The notes beneath the pieces are model-generated. The model saw only the letters and a list, made by a program, of their open reading frames with translations, ran no database searches and was not told the DNA's origin. Shown piece after piece: positions 26,763 through 33,542 of a stretch of DNA of 33,784 nucleotides. This DNA is from Syntrophaceae bacterium UBA5744. Its GTDB lineage: Bacteria > Desulfobacterota > Syntrophia > Syntrophales > UBA2192. Numbering within the stretch: position 1 is the first letter of the stretch; the number at the start of each line of letters is the position of its first letter. The stretch is from NCBI GenBank assembly GCA_002419215.1, contig DIFQ01000135.1:3857-37640 (forward strand). Reading direction: 5' to 3'. Made by a program: the position numbers and the translations under genes.

Positions 26763-27956
26763 TTATTCCTTTACGGCCGTCTCAGCGGCCTTTTTCTTCT
26801 TCGAGGCGGTCTTTTTCGTTTCTTCCTTCGCCGGTTCCGGAGCCTCGTCGCGCTCCGTGAGCCAGCGGATGATCTTCGGCCCGAACTGTCTTTGCGTCTT
26901 GGAGCTCACGTAGATGCCGATGTGGCCCGTGTCGAGACAGAGGTCCTCCTTGTCCGTGCTGCCGATCTTGCTGAGGGTCTGATCGCAGGCGGCAGGCGGC
27001 ACGAGGTGGTCGTACTTGCCGTAGATGTTGAGCACCGGCATGGTGATGTTCTTCAGATCAACCTTCTTGCCCCCGAGAACCAACTCGTTCTTGATCAGCC
27101 TGTTCTCCCGGAACAGCCACTGGATGAACTCCCGGAATGCTTCTCCCGGCAGATCGGGGCTGTCGAAGATCCAGCGCTCCATGCGGACGAAATTTTCCAC
27201 GAAGTCCTTGTTGTGGATGTTTTCCAGCAGCCCCACGTACTTGTCGATCATGAGCCGCGCCGGGTTGAGGAGCAAAAACCCCAGGTTCATGATGTCGCCG
27301 GGGATGTTCCCGTAGGAGGCGACCAGCTTGTCCGGGTCCAGCGAGCGCGCCCATACGTTGAGCAGCCCCGCGTCGTGGTCGAAGTTCGTCGGCGTCACCG
27401 TGAGGACCAGGTTCTTGATCTTTTCCGGGTGCAGCGCCGCGTACATGACGCTCATGGTTCCGCCCTGGCAGATCGCCATGATGTTGAGCTGATCGATGCC
27501 GTGTTTTTCCAGGATGAAATCGACGGCACCGTCGATGTAGCCGTTGACGTGATCGTCCAGGTTGAGGTAGCGGTCCTTGCGGGTCGGGTACCACCAGTCG
27601 AGCATGTAGATGTCGAGGCCGGCGGCGAGAAAGGTCTCCACGACGCTGCGGCCCGGTTGCAGGTCGAGCATCGTCTCCCGGTTGACCTGGGCGTAAACGA
27701 TGAAAAGCGGTGTCTTCAGCGAGGGTTCCGTCGTGGGCCTGTAATGTTTCAGCTTGACGCGGTCCTCTTCCCACACCACGTCGTAGGGGGTTGTGGCAAT
27801 GTCCGTCTCCAGCGGGCTCATGAGGATTTCTTTGGCTTTCCGGACGTAATCGTAGAACTTTGCCGAGTCGCCGGCCACGCGGGCCATGATCAAATCGCCC
27901 GCCGTGACGTAGGGCGCCATCATCTCGGAGAGACGGGTTTTCTTCTCACTTTCCAT
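26763..27956 (-). CDS. phaC: class III PHA synthase catalytic subunit PhaC
   Basis: The protein has 397 residues. The PHA synthase box is AICQGG with nucleophile C163. D316 (YGKYDHLVPP) and H345 (LDTGHIGIY) complete the triad. The spacings of 153 and 29 residues equal those recalled for the Allochromatium enzyme (C149, D302, H331). The conserved tryptophan region ERWIFDSPDLPGEAFREF is present. With PhaE it polymerises (R)-3-hydroxyacyl-CoA at the granule surface. The ATG overlaps the end of phaE by 11 bases, indicating translational coupling. Unusual is a Lys/Ala/Glu-rich tail from about residue 371 (for example AKEETKKTASKKKKA), beyond the normal end of the family (about 355 residues). Confidence 0.95.
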   Translation of the reverse strand: MESEKKTRLSEMMAPYVTAGDLIMARVAGDSAKFYDYVRKAKEILMSPLETDIATTPYDVVWEEDRVKLKHYRPTTEPSLKTPLFIVYAQVNRETMLDLQPGRSVVETFLAAGLDIYMLDWWYPTRKDRYLNLDDHVNGYIDGAVDFILEKHGIDQLNIMAICQGGTMSVMYAALHPEKIKNLVLTVTPTNFDHDAGLLNVWARSLDPDKLVASYGNIPGDIMNLGFLLLNPARLMIDKYVGLLENIHNKDFVENFVRMERWIFDSPDLPGEAFREFIQWLFRENRLIKNELVLGGKKVDLKNITMPVLNIYGKYDHLVPPAACDQTLSKIGSTDKEDLCLDTGHIGIYVSSKTQRQFGPKIIRWLTERDEAPEPAKEETKKTASKKKKAAETAVKE

Positions 27957-28854
27957 CGCGTTTCACCTTCCTCTCGAGTTCCTTGACCCTCTTTTTCAGG
28001 ATGTGCAGGTCCTTGTACAGCTCGTCCATGTCCCGGTTGGTGGGGATGGGCAGGTTCTGCAGCTGATCCATGAAGAACTCCGCCCGGGCAGCCCGAAAGT
28101 CGTGCAGTTTGTTGAGCGTTTCCGTCAGCGTGTTCATGTAGTCGTCGGAACGCAGCAACGCCATGTAATGGTCCTCGAGCTTCTGGATCCAGAGCTGGTA
28201 GAGGGCCTTGGAATCCTTGATGGCTGCCTTCCCCTCCTTCTCCATCTTGGCGATCTCCTCCTGGACGCCGTAGTGGGCCCTTTCCAGGGGGATCATGAGC
28301 AGCTGCAGAAACTCGGTGAGCGCCGACTGGTAGTCCGATGCCTTTTCGACCGCCTTGTTGAAGCGTTCCTGGTAGTAGCGGTTCAGCCCCAGCTGGGGGA
28401 CGTTCAGGATCTTCCGGAAATCCTCCCCCTGGGCGTCGTAAAAGGATTTCGTCATCTGCTTCACGATCTCCGCCATGTTCTCGGGCTCCCCTGTGGCCGT
28501 CGCGCCCGTCATCTCCGCGAACTGTTTCTGGAGCTTGATGGAATATCCCCAGAAGGGCTGAAGCATCTTGAGCATCATGTCCGGGACGGACTTCGCAGAC
28601 TGGAAGTCCCCGGGTTTCGGCGTGCCTGCTATGGATGACAGCGCCTGGAAGAATTCGAAAAGACCCTTTCCAATCTCGTCGGGGCCCGGTTGTTTTCCCG
28701 TCTCCCCGGCGTTTTCGGGTGCTGCGCCACCAGGAGCCTGCCAGACCTGGGCTGTCCGCTTCACGGCATCTTCCCAGGCGCCAACCTGGCTCTTGACCCA
28801 GTCTGCAAAAACGACATTCTGTGCGCTCTCCGATGTCTTTTCCTTTTCGTTCAT
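27946..28854 (-). CDS. phaE: class III PHA synthase subunit PhaE
   Basis: The protein has 302 residues, is mostly alpha-helical and has no catalytic motif. The N-terminus has FADWVKSQVGAWEDAVKRTAQVWQ. The middle shows FRKILNVPQLGLNRYYQERF and a helix ending in LYQLWIQKLEDHYMALLRSDDY. It finishes with NLPIPTNRDMDELYKDLHIL and a coiled coil, the conserved C-terminus of PhaE. PhaE binds and activates PhaC. The ATG lies three bases beyond the stop of the preceding gene, and GAGAGGAT supplies the ribosome binding site inside that gene's end. The gene order phaE-phaC is typical of class III operons. Confidence 0.92.
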   Translation of the reverse strand: MNEKEKTSESAQNVVFADWVKSQVGAWEDAVKRTAQVWQAPGGAAPENAGETGKQPGPDEIGKGLFEFFQALSSIAGTPKPGDFQSAKSVPDMMLKMLQPFWGYSIKLQKQFAEMTGATATGEPENMAEIVKQMTKSFYDAQGEDFRKILNVPQLGLNRYYQERFNKAVEKASDYQSALTEFLQLLMIPLERAHYGVQEEIAKMEKEGKAAIKDSKALYQLWIQKLEDHYMALLRSDDYMNTLTETLNKLHDFRAARAEFFMDQLQNLPIPTNRDMDELYKDLHILKKRVKELERKVKRDGK

Positions 28855-28857
28855 GAT

Positions 28858-29388
28858 CTATCCTCTCTTTTTCGGCGCTTCAGGGGGGTGGGGTTCCGAT
28901 GATTTTCTGCCCGGTTTTTCCGTCTCGTACAGCTTGCCGTAGGAGGCCATCAGGGCCTGGAACTGCTCGGCCTGCTTTTTCATGAGACCCTCGAACCCCT
29001 TTGCGATCTCTGCCGTATCGATTTCCTTCCCGCCGGTTTTCTTTTTGCCGCGTCGCAGGGCCTCCTCGAGGTCTGCGGCCTTCTTCTTGAGCGCCTCGTG
29101 TTCTCGGGAAAGGGCCTCGTAGTCCTCCCTCGAGACCATGCCCATGAGCCCGATGAACTCCTGGTAGGACTTTGCGAAATCCGAGGCGGCTTTCGTCCAC
29201 ATCTCGGCGTACGGGGTAGAGGCGTCGGGCTTTTTGTCGAGGCCGTAGAATTTCTCGAAGAGGCTCAGCTGCTGCTCGAAGGTTTTGAAGCCTTCGCGGA
29301 CCAGGCGGTTCAGGCTTTCGGCCTGTTCCTGTCCCTTGGCGGCGCTGAGCAGAGCGTTCCCCCAGAACTCGAGGAATCTCCTGTCCAT
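28858..29388 (-). CDS. coiled-coil PHA-locus protein, PhaE- or phasin-like, unnamed
   Basis: The protein has 176 residues and is hydrophilic and helical. Residues 1-90 start MDRRFLEFWGNALLSAAKGQ and contain FEKFYGLDKKPDASTPYAEMW, then SDFAKSYQEFIGLMGMVS, reminiscent of PhaE/phasin helices. Residues 95-120 form a coiled coil (YEALSREHEALKKKAADLEE), and a basic, proline-rich tail ends the protein. I do not know a family name. It stands directly before phaE (three-base gap), with AAAGGAG before its own ATG, so it is probably an accessory subunit or granule-associated protein of the synthase operon. A phasin or PhaR-type synthase subunit is possible. Confidence 0.65.
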   Translation of the reverse strand: MDRRFLEFWGNALLSAAKGQEQAESLNRLVREGFKTFEQQLSLFEKFYGLDKKPDASTPYAEMWTKAASDFAKSYQEFIGLMGMVSREDYEALSREHEALKKKAADLEEALRRGKKKTGGKEIDTAEIAKGFEGLMKKQAEQFQALMASYGKLYETEKPGRKSSEPHPPEAPKKRG

Positions 29389-29469
29389 GGACCGTTACTC
29401 CTTTTATTTTGAGGGGTTGGCGTGCGTGAAACGTGCCCGGGTCACGCCCGGGGCTTATTTCCGGCTGTC

Positions 29470-31053
29470 TCAGGTGAAGCCGTCGGTCAAGCCGTCCAGA
29501 TCGAGCTGGTAACGGACCGGACCGCGATAACCTGCCTTGAATCGCCTGTGCAGGGCACACTCGGAGGTCGGCAGGGACCAGGACGTGGCGATGGCGCCGT
29601 GCCCCTTGGGGAACACACTCACCTCGAGGGCGATGAAATCCGCCGGCGCGAGTGCCGCATCCCGGTCGACGAGGTCGTCGTCCTCTGCATAGCAGAGCAG
29701 CCACTTGATGCCCTTCTCCTGGATGCGTTTGAAGTTGAGAGGCCTGCCGAAGAGCTGCACCGGCAGCGTGCCGTCGCTTGAGACGGGTTTGGTGTAGGAA
29801 TCGAAGCTCAGCTGGGTGATCCCGATGGGCAGGTCGTTGCGCTCGTAGATGAGCCAGTAGTTGAGGGCCGCTGCCGTGGGGGTGATCTTGATGTTCTCCA
29901 TGTCCGGGCGGTTGAACATCGTCAGGTCGCGGTAGTACGTGAAGATGGGGGCTTCACGCTCCATGCTCTTGAGCTTGTAGACCCAGCTCATGACCTTGCC
30001 GTCGACGATCCGGTTGCCGTTCGGCAGCGTCTTGCCGGCGTAGCCGAGATCGCGGAAACGGGGCGGGATGTGCTCGAGGTATTCCACGAGGGCCCTGCTG
30101 CGCGTGCCGTCCATGGGGGCGACACAGGTGATGAAGGCGTCCACGAGCCCGTCGAGCTCGCCGGACATGAGGTTGAGTGCCGCGACGAAGCCGCCCTGGC
30201 AGAAGCCGTTGAGGGTGACCGGTTTGCCGTGACGCTCGCGGATGACCTCGCAGAACCGTTTCATGTCGAGGCAGTCGTCCTCGCCGGTCATCGTCTGGAC
30301 GGCCGGGCTTGAGTGGATATCCTTCATGATGCGGATGTACGTGGGGATCCCCTGGTTGGCGAAGCAGTGGGTGTAGCTCTTGTTCTCGCCGGGCAGGAAC
30401 CCGAGGATCGACGCCCCGAGCACGTAGGGCGGAATGACGAGGACGGGCTTGCCGTTGGGGCGCACGGCCGTGCACCCCTTCCAGGGCAGGACCTGGTAGA
30501 GGGTGAACCGGTCCGTCTCGGCCGCCTTCACGTAACCGCCGTCGTCGAAGTGGAAGCCGAAATGCGGCTCGATGTCCCGGATGGCCTTCGGGTATTCGAC
30601 CGTGAGGAGTTTCACGAGATGGGAGAGGCGCTCCGCATGCTCTGCGATGTCCTCTCCCTCGCGGTCGAACAGGGTGTTGATCCACGCGGACTGGCGCCTT
30701 TGCATTTCGCGGGCGTGAAACTGGTTCATCGACCGCATCGTGCTGAGCATGCCCTTCCGGGCGATCTCCATGTTGAAATGCAGCAGCTCGAGATAATCCC
30801 GTGCCGTTTCATGCGGCTGGTGTTTCACGAGCTTCGTCGTCTCCGTGCGCTGGAAGGAGTTGAGCGCCACCCAGTATGGGGACATGAAGTCGAAATAGTA
30901 GCTGCAGACCCCGTTGAGGTAAGTCTGGGAGGCCTTTGCCAGTTCCGCCGACGAAAGAACCCATTTCAGCCCCAGTTCGGCGGGCTTCAGCGGCAGGTTC
31001 ATAAGGGACCCCACGAGTCCCTTCGACGGAACGCGCGCAAACGGATACATCAC
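29470..31053 (-). CDS. PhaC-related alpha/beta-hydrolase-fold protein, long form
   Basis: The protein has 527 residues. A helical N-terminal part (1 to about 190) precedes a hydrolase-fold core. The core has GKPVLVIPPYVLGASILGFLPG, the polymerase-like nucleophile box NGFCQGGFVAAL with C285, an acidic cluster D458-D460 in CYAEDDDLVD and H485 in FPKGHGAIATSW. The box is a full G-x-C-x-G-G, so it resembles a synthase more than a serine depolymerase. It is much longer than class III PhaC and diverges from class I outside the motifs. It may be a second synthase, an oligomer transferase or a thiol-type depolymerase. It follows the phasins and precedes the 176-residue protein on the same strand, so it is part of the same operon. 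Confidence 0.75.
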   Translation of the reverse strand: MMYPFARVPSKGLVGSLMNLPLKPAELGLKWVLSSAELAKASQTYLNGVCSYYFDFMSPYWVALNSFQRTETTKLVKHQPHETARDYLELLHFNMEIARKGMLSTMRSMNQFHAREMQRRQSAWINTLFDREGEDIAEHAERLSHLVKLLTVEYPKAIRDIEPHFGFHFDDGGYVKAAETDRFTLYQVLPWKGCTAVRPNGKPVLVIPPYVLGASILGFLPGENKSYTHCFANQGIPTYIRIMKDIHSSPAVQTMTGEDDCLDMKRFCEVIRERHGKPVTLNGFCQGGFVAALNLMSGELDGLVDAFITCVAPMDGTRSRALVEYLEHIPPRFRDLGYAGKTLPNGNRIVDGKVMSWVYKLKSMEREAPIFTYYRDLTMFNRPDMENIKITPTAAALNYWLIYERNDLPIGITQLSFDSYTKPVSSDGTLPVQLFGRPLNFKRIQEKGIKWLLCYAEDDDLVDRDAALAPADFIALEVSVFPKGHGAIATSWSLPTSECALHRRFKAGYRGPVRYQLDLDGLTDGFT

Positions 31054-31098
31054 CGATCCTTTCCTCCTTCAGATCGATTCGGAAGCCGAAACCTGTCG

Positions 31099-31365
31099 TT
31101 ACTTCTTCTCCTGGAAGAAGGCTTCCATCTTCTTGAAGTTTTCGTCGACGAGCTTCTTGAAGTCATCATAGCCTTTCTTGTACATCGAGGCCCAGTCTTT
31201 TGCCGCCTTCTTGCCTTCCTCGGACATGCCGGAGGTCTGGTCGATGTAGAGGTTGATCACCTTCTCCATCTGCTCCTGGAGCATGTTCATGTTCTTGAAA
31301 GCGTTCTCGTAAGCGGCCTTGTTGAAATCGATCATCTGCTTCAGCATATCTTTTGGCTGCATCAT
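31099..31365 (-). CDS. mini-phasin 2 (small phasin-family protein)
   Basis: The protein has 88 residues and is one amphipathic helical unit. It aligns without gaps with the proteins at 31396 and 32544 over YIDQTSGMSEEGKKAAKDW and the following YKKG...DFK. Phasins coat PHA granules. These are shorter than the classical 150-190-residue forms. It begins at an ATG with AAGGAGGGA upstream and lies 45 bases before the 527-residue PhaC-like gene. A second methionine is directly after the first, so the start could be one codon later. Confidence 0.8.
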   Translation of the reverse strand: MMQPKDMLKQMIDFNKAAYENAFKNMNMLQEQMEKVINLYIDQTSGMSEEGKKAAKDWASMYKKGYDDFKKLVDENFKKMEAFFQEKK

Positions 31366-31395
31366 TTCATCCCTCCTTGATGAAATCGGCTGGTT

Positions 31396-31671
31396 CTACT
31401 TCGCGGCCTTTGCCGCCTCGGCGAAGAAGTCCTCGACCTTCTTGAAGCTCTCGTCCACGGCGGTCTTGAAGTCCTGGCTGCCCTTCTTGTAGGTCTTGAT
31501 CCACTCCTGAACGGCCTTCTTGCCTTCCTCGGGGAAACCCTGTGTCTGGTCCAGGTACATCTCGACCATCTTCTGGCTCTGCTCCTGGAGCATGCTCATG
31601 GCGTTGTAGGTGTTCTCGAAGGTTGACTTGTAGAAATCAAAGGTCTGCTTGGTTACTTTCTTCGGGTCCAT
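31396..31671 (-). CDS. mini-phasin 1 (small phasin-family protein)
   Basis: The protein has 91 residues and is helical. It contains SMLQEQSQKMVEMYLDQTQG, then PEEGKKAVQEWIKTYKKGSQ, the same pattern as its two paralogues. ATG 31671 is chosen over an in-frame start at 31743 because AAGGAGGAT lies upstream and because the promoter (31711-31739) would start transcription inside the longer reading. It is the first gene of the phasin/synthase operon and should be strongly expressed. It probably coats PHA granules. Confidence 0.82.
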   Translation of the reverse strand: MDPKKVTKQTFDFYKSTFENTYNAMSMLQEQSQKMVEMYLDQTQGFPEEGKKAVQEWIKTYKKGSQDFKTAVDESFKKVEDFFAEAAKAAK

Positions 31672-31710
31672 GGGGAAATCCTCCTTGGGTGAATGGATGT
31701 TTGTGAAGGG

Positions 31711-31739
31711 AATATAATCCACCCGCGGCGGCTTGTCAA
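31711..31739 (-). promoter_or_regulatory. strong promoter of the phasin/PHA synthase operon
   Basis: On the minus strand a perfect TTGACA (31734-31739), a 17-base spacer and TATATT (31711-31716) give near-consensus sigma70 elements. The start of transcription would be about 31704, 33 bases before the mini-phasin ATG. Confidence 0.75.
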
Positions 31740-31746
31740 GCAAAAA

Positions 31747-31761
31747 TGTTGCACTGCAACA
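31747..31761. promoter_or_regulatory. candidate PhaR operator, perfect dyad TGTTGCACTGCAACA
   Basis: Seven-base arms TGTTGCA and TGCAACA flank one central base. It abuts the -35 box (seven bases away). PhaR proteins are known to bind TGC-rich dyads near phasin promoters, and phaR is 1.3 kb away. Binding here is inferred. Confidence 0.6.
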
Positions 31762-32084
31762 AAATCATTTACCGGGAAGGCAATATCAAAAATTCATTAA
31801 TCTTATTAAAATATTAAGTGATAATATGGCATATTTTATCTGCCGGTTGCCGTCACTTTATGCCGCAATGTGACATGCAATGCCGCCTTGCACTCGATCG
31901 GCGCAAAAGGCCAGGCGGGCAGAAAAGCTCTTGCGGCAATGGTCGAGAATGAGCGTGGAGGGTGAGAAAACGCATCGGAACATGCGGGTCCGCTAATGTG
32001 CGGCGCAACATAGAGCCATCACTGCCATTCTGTTATGAACCATACATGAAACCGGTGCTTCCTGGCAACGAAAAAAGGCGCGCC
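31762..32084. other. 323-base AT-rich intergenic region with one TGC dyad
   Basis: The part 31785-31850 is strongly AT-rich (for example TTATTAAAATATTAAGTG) in a GC-rich genome. TGCAA (31876-31880) and TTGCA (31888-31892) form an inverted repeat with a seven-base spacer, a further possible PhaR-type site. No gene is seen. The right part leads into the end of the pseudogene. Confidence 0.4.
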
Positions 32085-32365
32085 CTACCGGTCGCTGCGC
32101 TCGATGAGAAAGCGGGTGATCCGGCTGCAGTAGCTGTCGAGCACCTTGCCGGAGCGAAACAATCCCATGTGGCCGGCATCGCAGCACAGAACGAGCCTGT
32201 CCTCATCTCGAGGCCGATGGTGCTCGCTGCGTTGAACGAGTCGAGCCAGAGCAGCGACCAGCGGTTGCCGAGGCTGACCATGTCGGCGGAAAGATCGAGC
32301 GAGGACCGGACGGATTTCAGGGATGTGGCCAGTGTCGGGGCAAGCGTGTTGATGGTATTGGGCAT
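32085..32365 (-). pseudogene. internally deleted remnant of a PhaC-like gene
   Basis: An ATG at 32365 with AGGAG eight bases upstream opens a frame reading MPNTINTLAPTLATSLKS and SLDLSADMVSLGNRWSLLWL to about 32200. There the sequence continues sensibly only in another frame: DRLVLCCDAGHMGLFRSGKV to the stop TAG at 32085-32087, ending ITRFLIERSDR. This second part aligns with the C-terminus of PhaC in this window (LDTGHIGIYV ... IIRWLTERD), including the triad histidine. The intervening 250 or so residues, with the Cys and Asp, are missing. The ribosome binding site is intact, so the remains may still be translated as a nonsense-tailed peptide. Confidence 0.75.
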
Positions 32366-32436
32366 GTTCGCTCCTGGGTTTGGTGGTCGGGCGGGCGGGG
32401 ATGGATCAGGCAAACCATGCTGCCGGTCCGGTTCGG

Positions 32437-32470
32437 GACAGAGGGTAAGAGGGTGAGAGGGTAAGAAGGT
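32437..32470. repeat. GAGGGTAA-type tandem microrepeat
   Basis: The run AGAGGGTAAGAGGGTGAGAG and its continuation repeat an 8-9-base unit about four times. A partly complementary AACCTTCTCACGTTCTCA follows at about 32510. It lies between the mini-phasin 3 gene and the pseudogene. Confidence 0.5.
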
Positions 32471-32543
32471 CGGAAATCCGGTTGTGTGCGACCTGCCTCG
32501 GGCAAATCCAACCTTCTCACGTTCTCAATCAGACCAGCGGCGG

Positions 32544-32801
32544 CTACTCCTCGGAATGGAGACTGAAGGGCTTGAACGCCTCGTCGAAAACAGTTTTCAC
32601 GGCTTCCGTCTGTTGGCGGCAGGCCTCGATCCATTCGTTGATTGCCCGCTTTCCCTCGGCCGGGATTCCCGGTGTCTGATCCAGCAGGTTTTCGATCCTC
32701 TTCCGTGATTGGTTCTGTGCGGTCAATGCCGCGTCGAGTGTCTGTGTGAGCGCGGCATGGTAGAGCTGCAGGGATTGCTTTGCAAAGAGATTTGTTTCCA
32801 T
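32544..32801 (-). CDS. mini-phasin 3 (small phasin-family protein)
   Basis: The protein has 85 residues. It aligns without gaps with the two other mini-phasins over IENLLDQTPGIPAEGKRAIN and EWIEACRQQ, but it is the most divergent: the YKKG motif is lost and the C-terminus is different. ATG 32801 has GGAGG 11 bases upstream, and the promoter at 32848-32876 fits. The frame is open further, but that part runs antisense through phaR and is not coding. It is transcribed divergently from phaR. Confidence 0.8.
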   Translation of the reverse strand: METNLFAKQSLQLYHAALTQTLDAALTAQNQSRKRIENLLDQTPGIPAEGKRAINEWIEACRQQTEAVKTVFDEAFKPFSLHSEE

Positions 32802-32847
32802 GTTATGAGCCTCCACGGTGATTCGATCTGTCTTGTGACGAGGGATG

Positions 32848-32876
32848 GTTTTATGCCTCCCGGCGCGCTTTGTCAA
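32848..32876 (-). promoter_or_regulatory. promoter of mini-phasin 3
   Basis: On the minus strand a perfect TTGACA (32871-32876), a 17-base spacer and TAAAAC (32848-32853) lie about 40 bases before the ATG. The layout equals that of the promoter at 31711-31739. Confidence 0.65.
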
Positions 32877-32885
32877 GGCCGATGA

Positions 32886-32895
32886 TGCAACGCAA
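32886..32895. promoter_or_regulatory. candidate PhaR half-site pair, TTGCGTTGCA on the minus strand
   Basis: The element lies nine bases beyond the -35 box, at nearly the same place as the dyad at 31747-31761 relative to its own promoter. It is a direct TTGC-TTGC arrangement rather than a perfect dyad. Confidence 0.4.
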
Positions 32896-32981
32896 TATCG
32901 AGAGACCGATCCCGCTCGATCGGCATATGTAATTAAACTATTGAAATGAAATGTTTTCTTTGATAAGGAAAATTGAGTGAC

Positions 32982-33009
32982 TGCATGACGGCATGCATTT
33001 GTTGCATCG
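32982..33009. promoter_or_regulatory. TGC-rich dyad upstream of phaR, possible autoregulatory site
   Basis: TGCAT (32982-32986) and ATGCA (32993-32997) form an inverted repeat, followed by TTGTTGCATCG. A weak promoter, TTGAAA (32941-32946) with TAAGGA (32964-32969), would place the site just after the transcription start, as expected for repression. Confidence 0.4.
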
Positions 33010-33053
33010 CTACATGACCGTAACCCAAGATCCGGGACAGGAGAGCAGCAACC

Positions 33054-33533
33054 ATGGCCGAGCGGGTGGTGATCAAGAAATACAACAACCGGCGCCTCTA
33101 CGATACGGAAAAAAACACCTATGTCACGCTTGCGACCCTGTCGGAGATGATCAAGCAGGGCAGGCAGATCGAGGTCGTAGATGCCCAGACCAAAGATGAC
33201 GTGACGGCCTTCACCCTCACCCAGATCATCCTGGAGGAGGCAAAGAGCAAGAATTTCCTCTTGCCTGTCCCGCTCCTTCACCTGATGATTCAGTTCGGCG
33301 AGACCGTGCTCTCCGAATTCTTCGAGAAGTACCTGCAACAGGTCGTCAAGAATTACCTGGCCTACAAGACCTCGGTCGATGCGCAGTTCTCCAGGTGGCT
33401 TGACCTGGGGGCGCAGCTGTCCCAACAGGCCCCGCAGGTGTCGCCCCCCTTCAATCCCTTCTTGAGCGTGTTCGACATGTTCCCCAAGACCGCGGGCGAA
33501 AAGCCCAAGGCGGGAAAGAAGAAGGCAGAGTGA
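33054..33533 (+). CDS. phaR: PHA synthesis repressor PhaR
   Basis: The protein has 159 residues. The N-terminal domain (1 to about 64) is the PHB/PHA accumulation regulator DNA-binding domain, with VVIKKYNNRRLYDTEKNTYV and LSEMIKQGRQIEVVDAQTKD. The middle (65-125) contains LTQIILEEAKS and LLHLMIQFGETVLSEFFEKY, the segment thought to bind the polymer. A short lysine-rich tail ends the protein. PhaR represses phasin and often its own gene until it is titrated by PHA. AGGAG lies upstream of the ATG. It diverges from mini-phasin 3, and TGC-rich sites lie between them. Confidence 0.95.
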   Translation: MAERVVIKKYNNRRLYDTEKNTYVTLATLSEMIKQGRQIEVVDAQTKDDVTAFTLTQIILEEAKSKNFLLPVPLLHLMIQFGETVLSEFFEKYLQQVVKNYLAYKTSVDAQFSRWLDLGAQLSQQAPQVSPPFNPFLSVFDMFPKTAGEKPKAGKKKAE

Positions 33534-33542
33534 GGTGAGGCG

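Noticed and set aside
29400..29470. Terminator between the 527-residue PhaC-like gene and the 176-residue gene
   Set aside because: CCCGGG-CGTGA-CCCGGG can form a six-pair hairpin, but there is no T run and the genes appear to be one operon.
32033..32413. A single small intact gene on the minus strand
   Set aside because: The second half makes sense only in another frame, where it matches a PhaC C-terminus, so it is a pseudogene.
32802..33425. N-terminal extension of mini-phasin 3
   Set aside because: It runs antisense through phaR and across the promoter.
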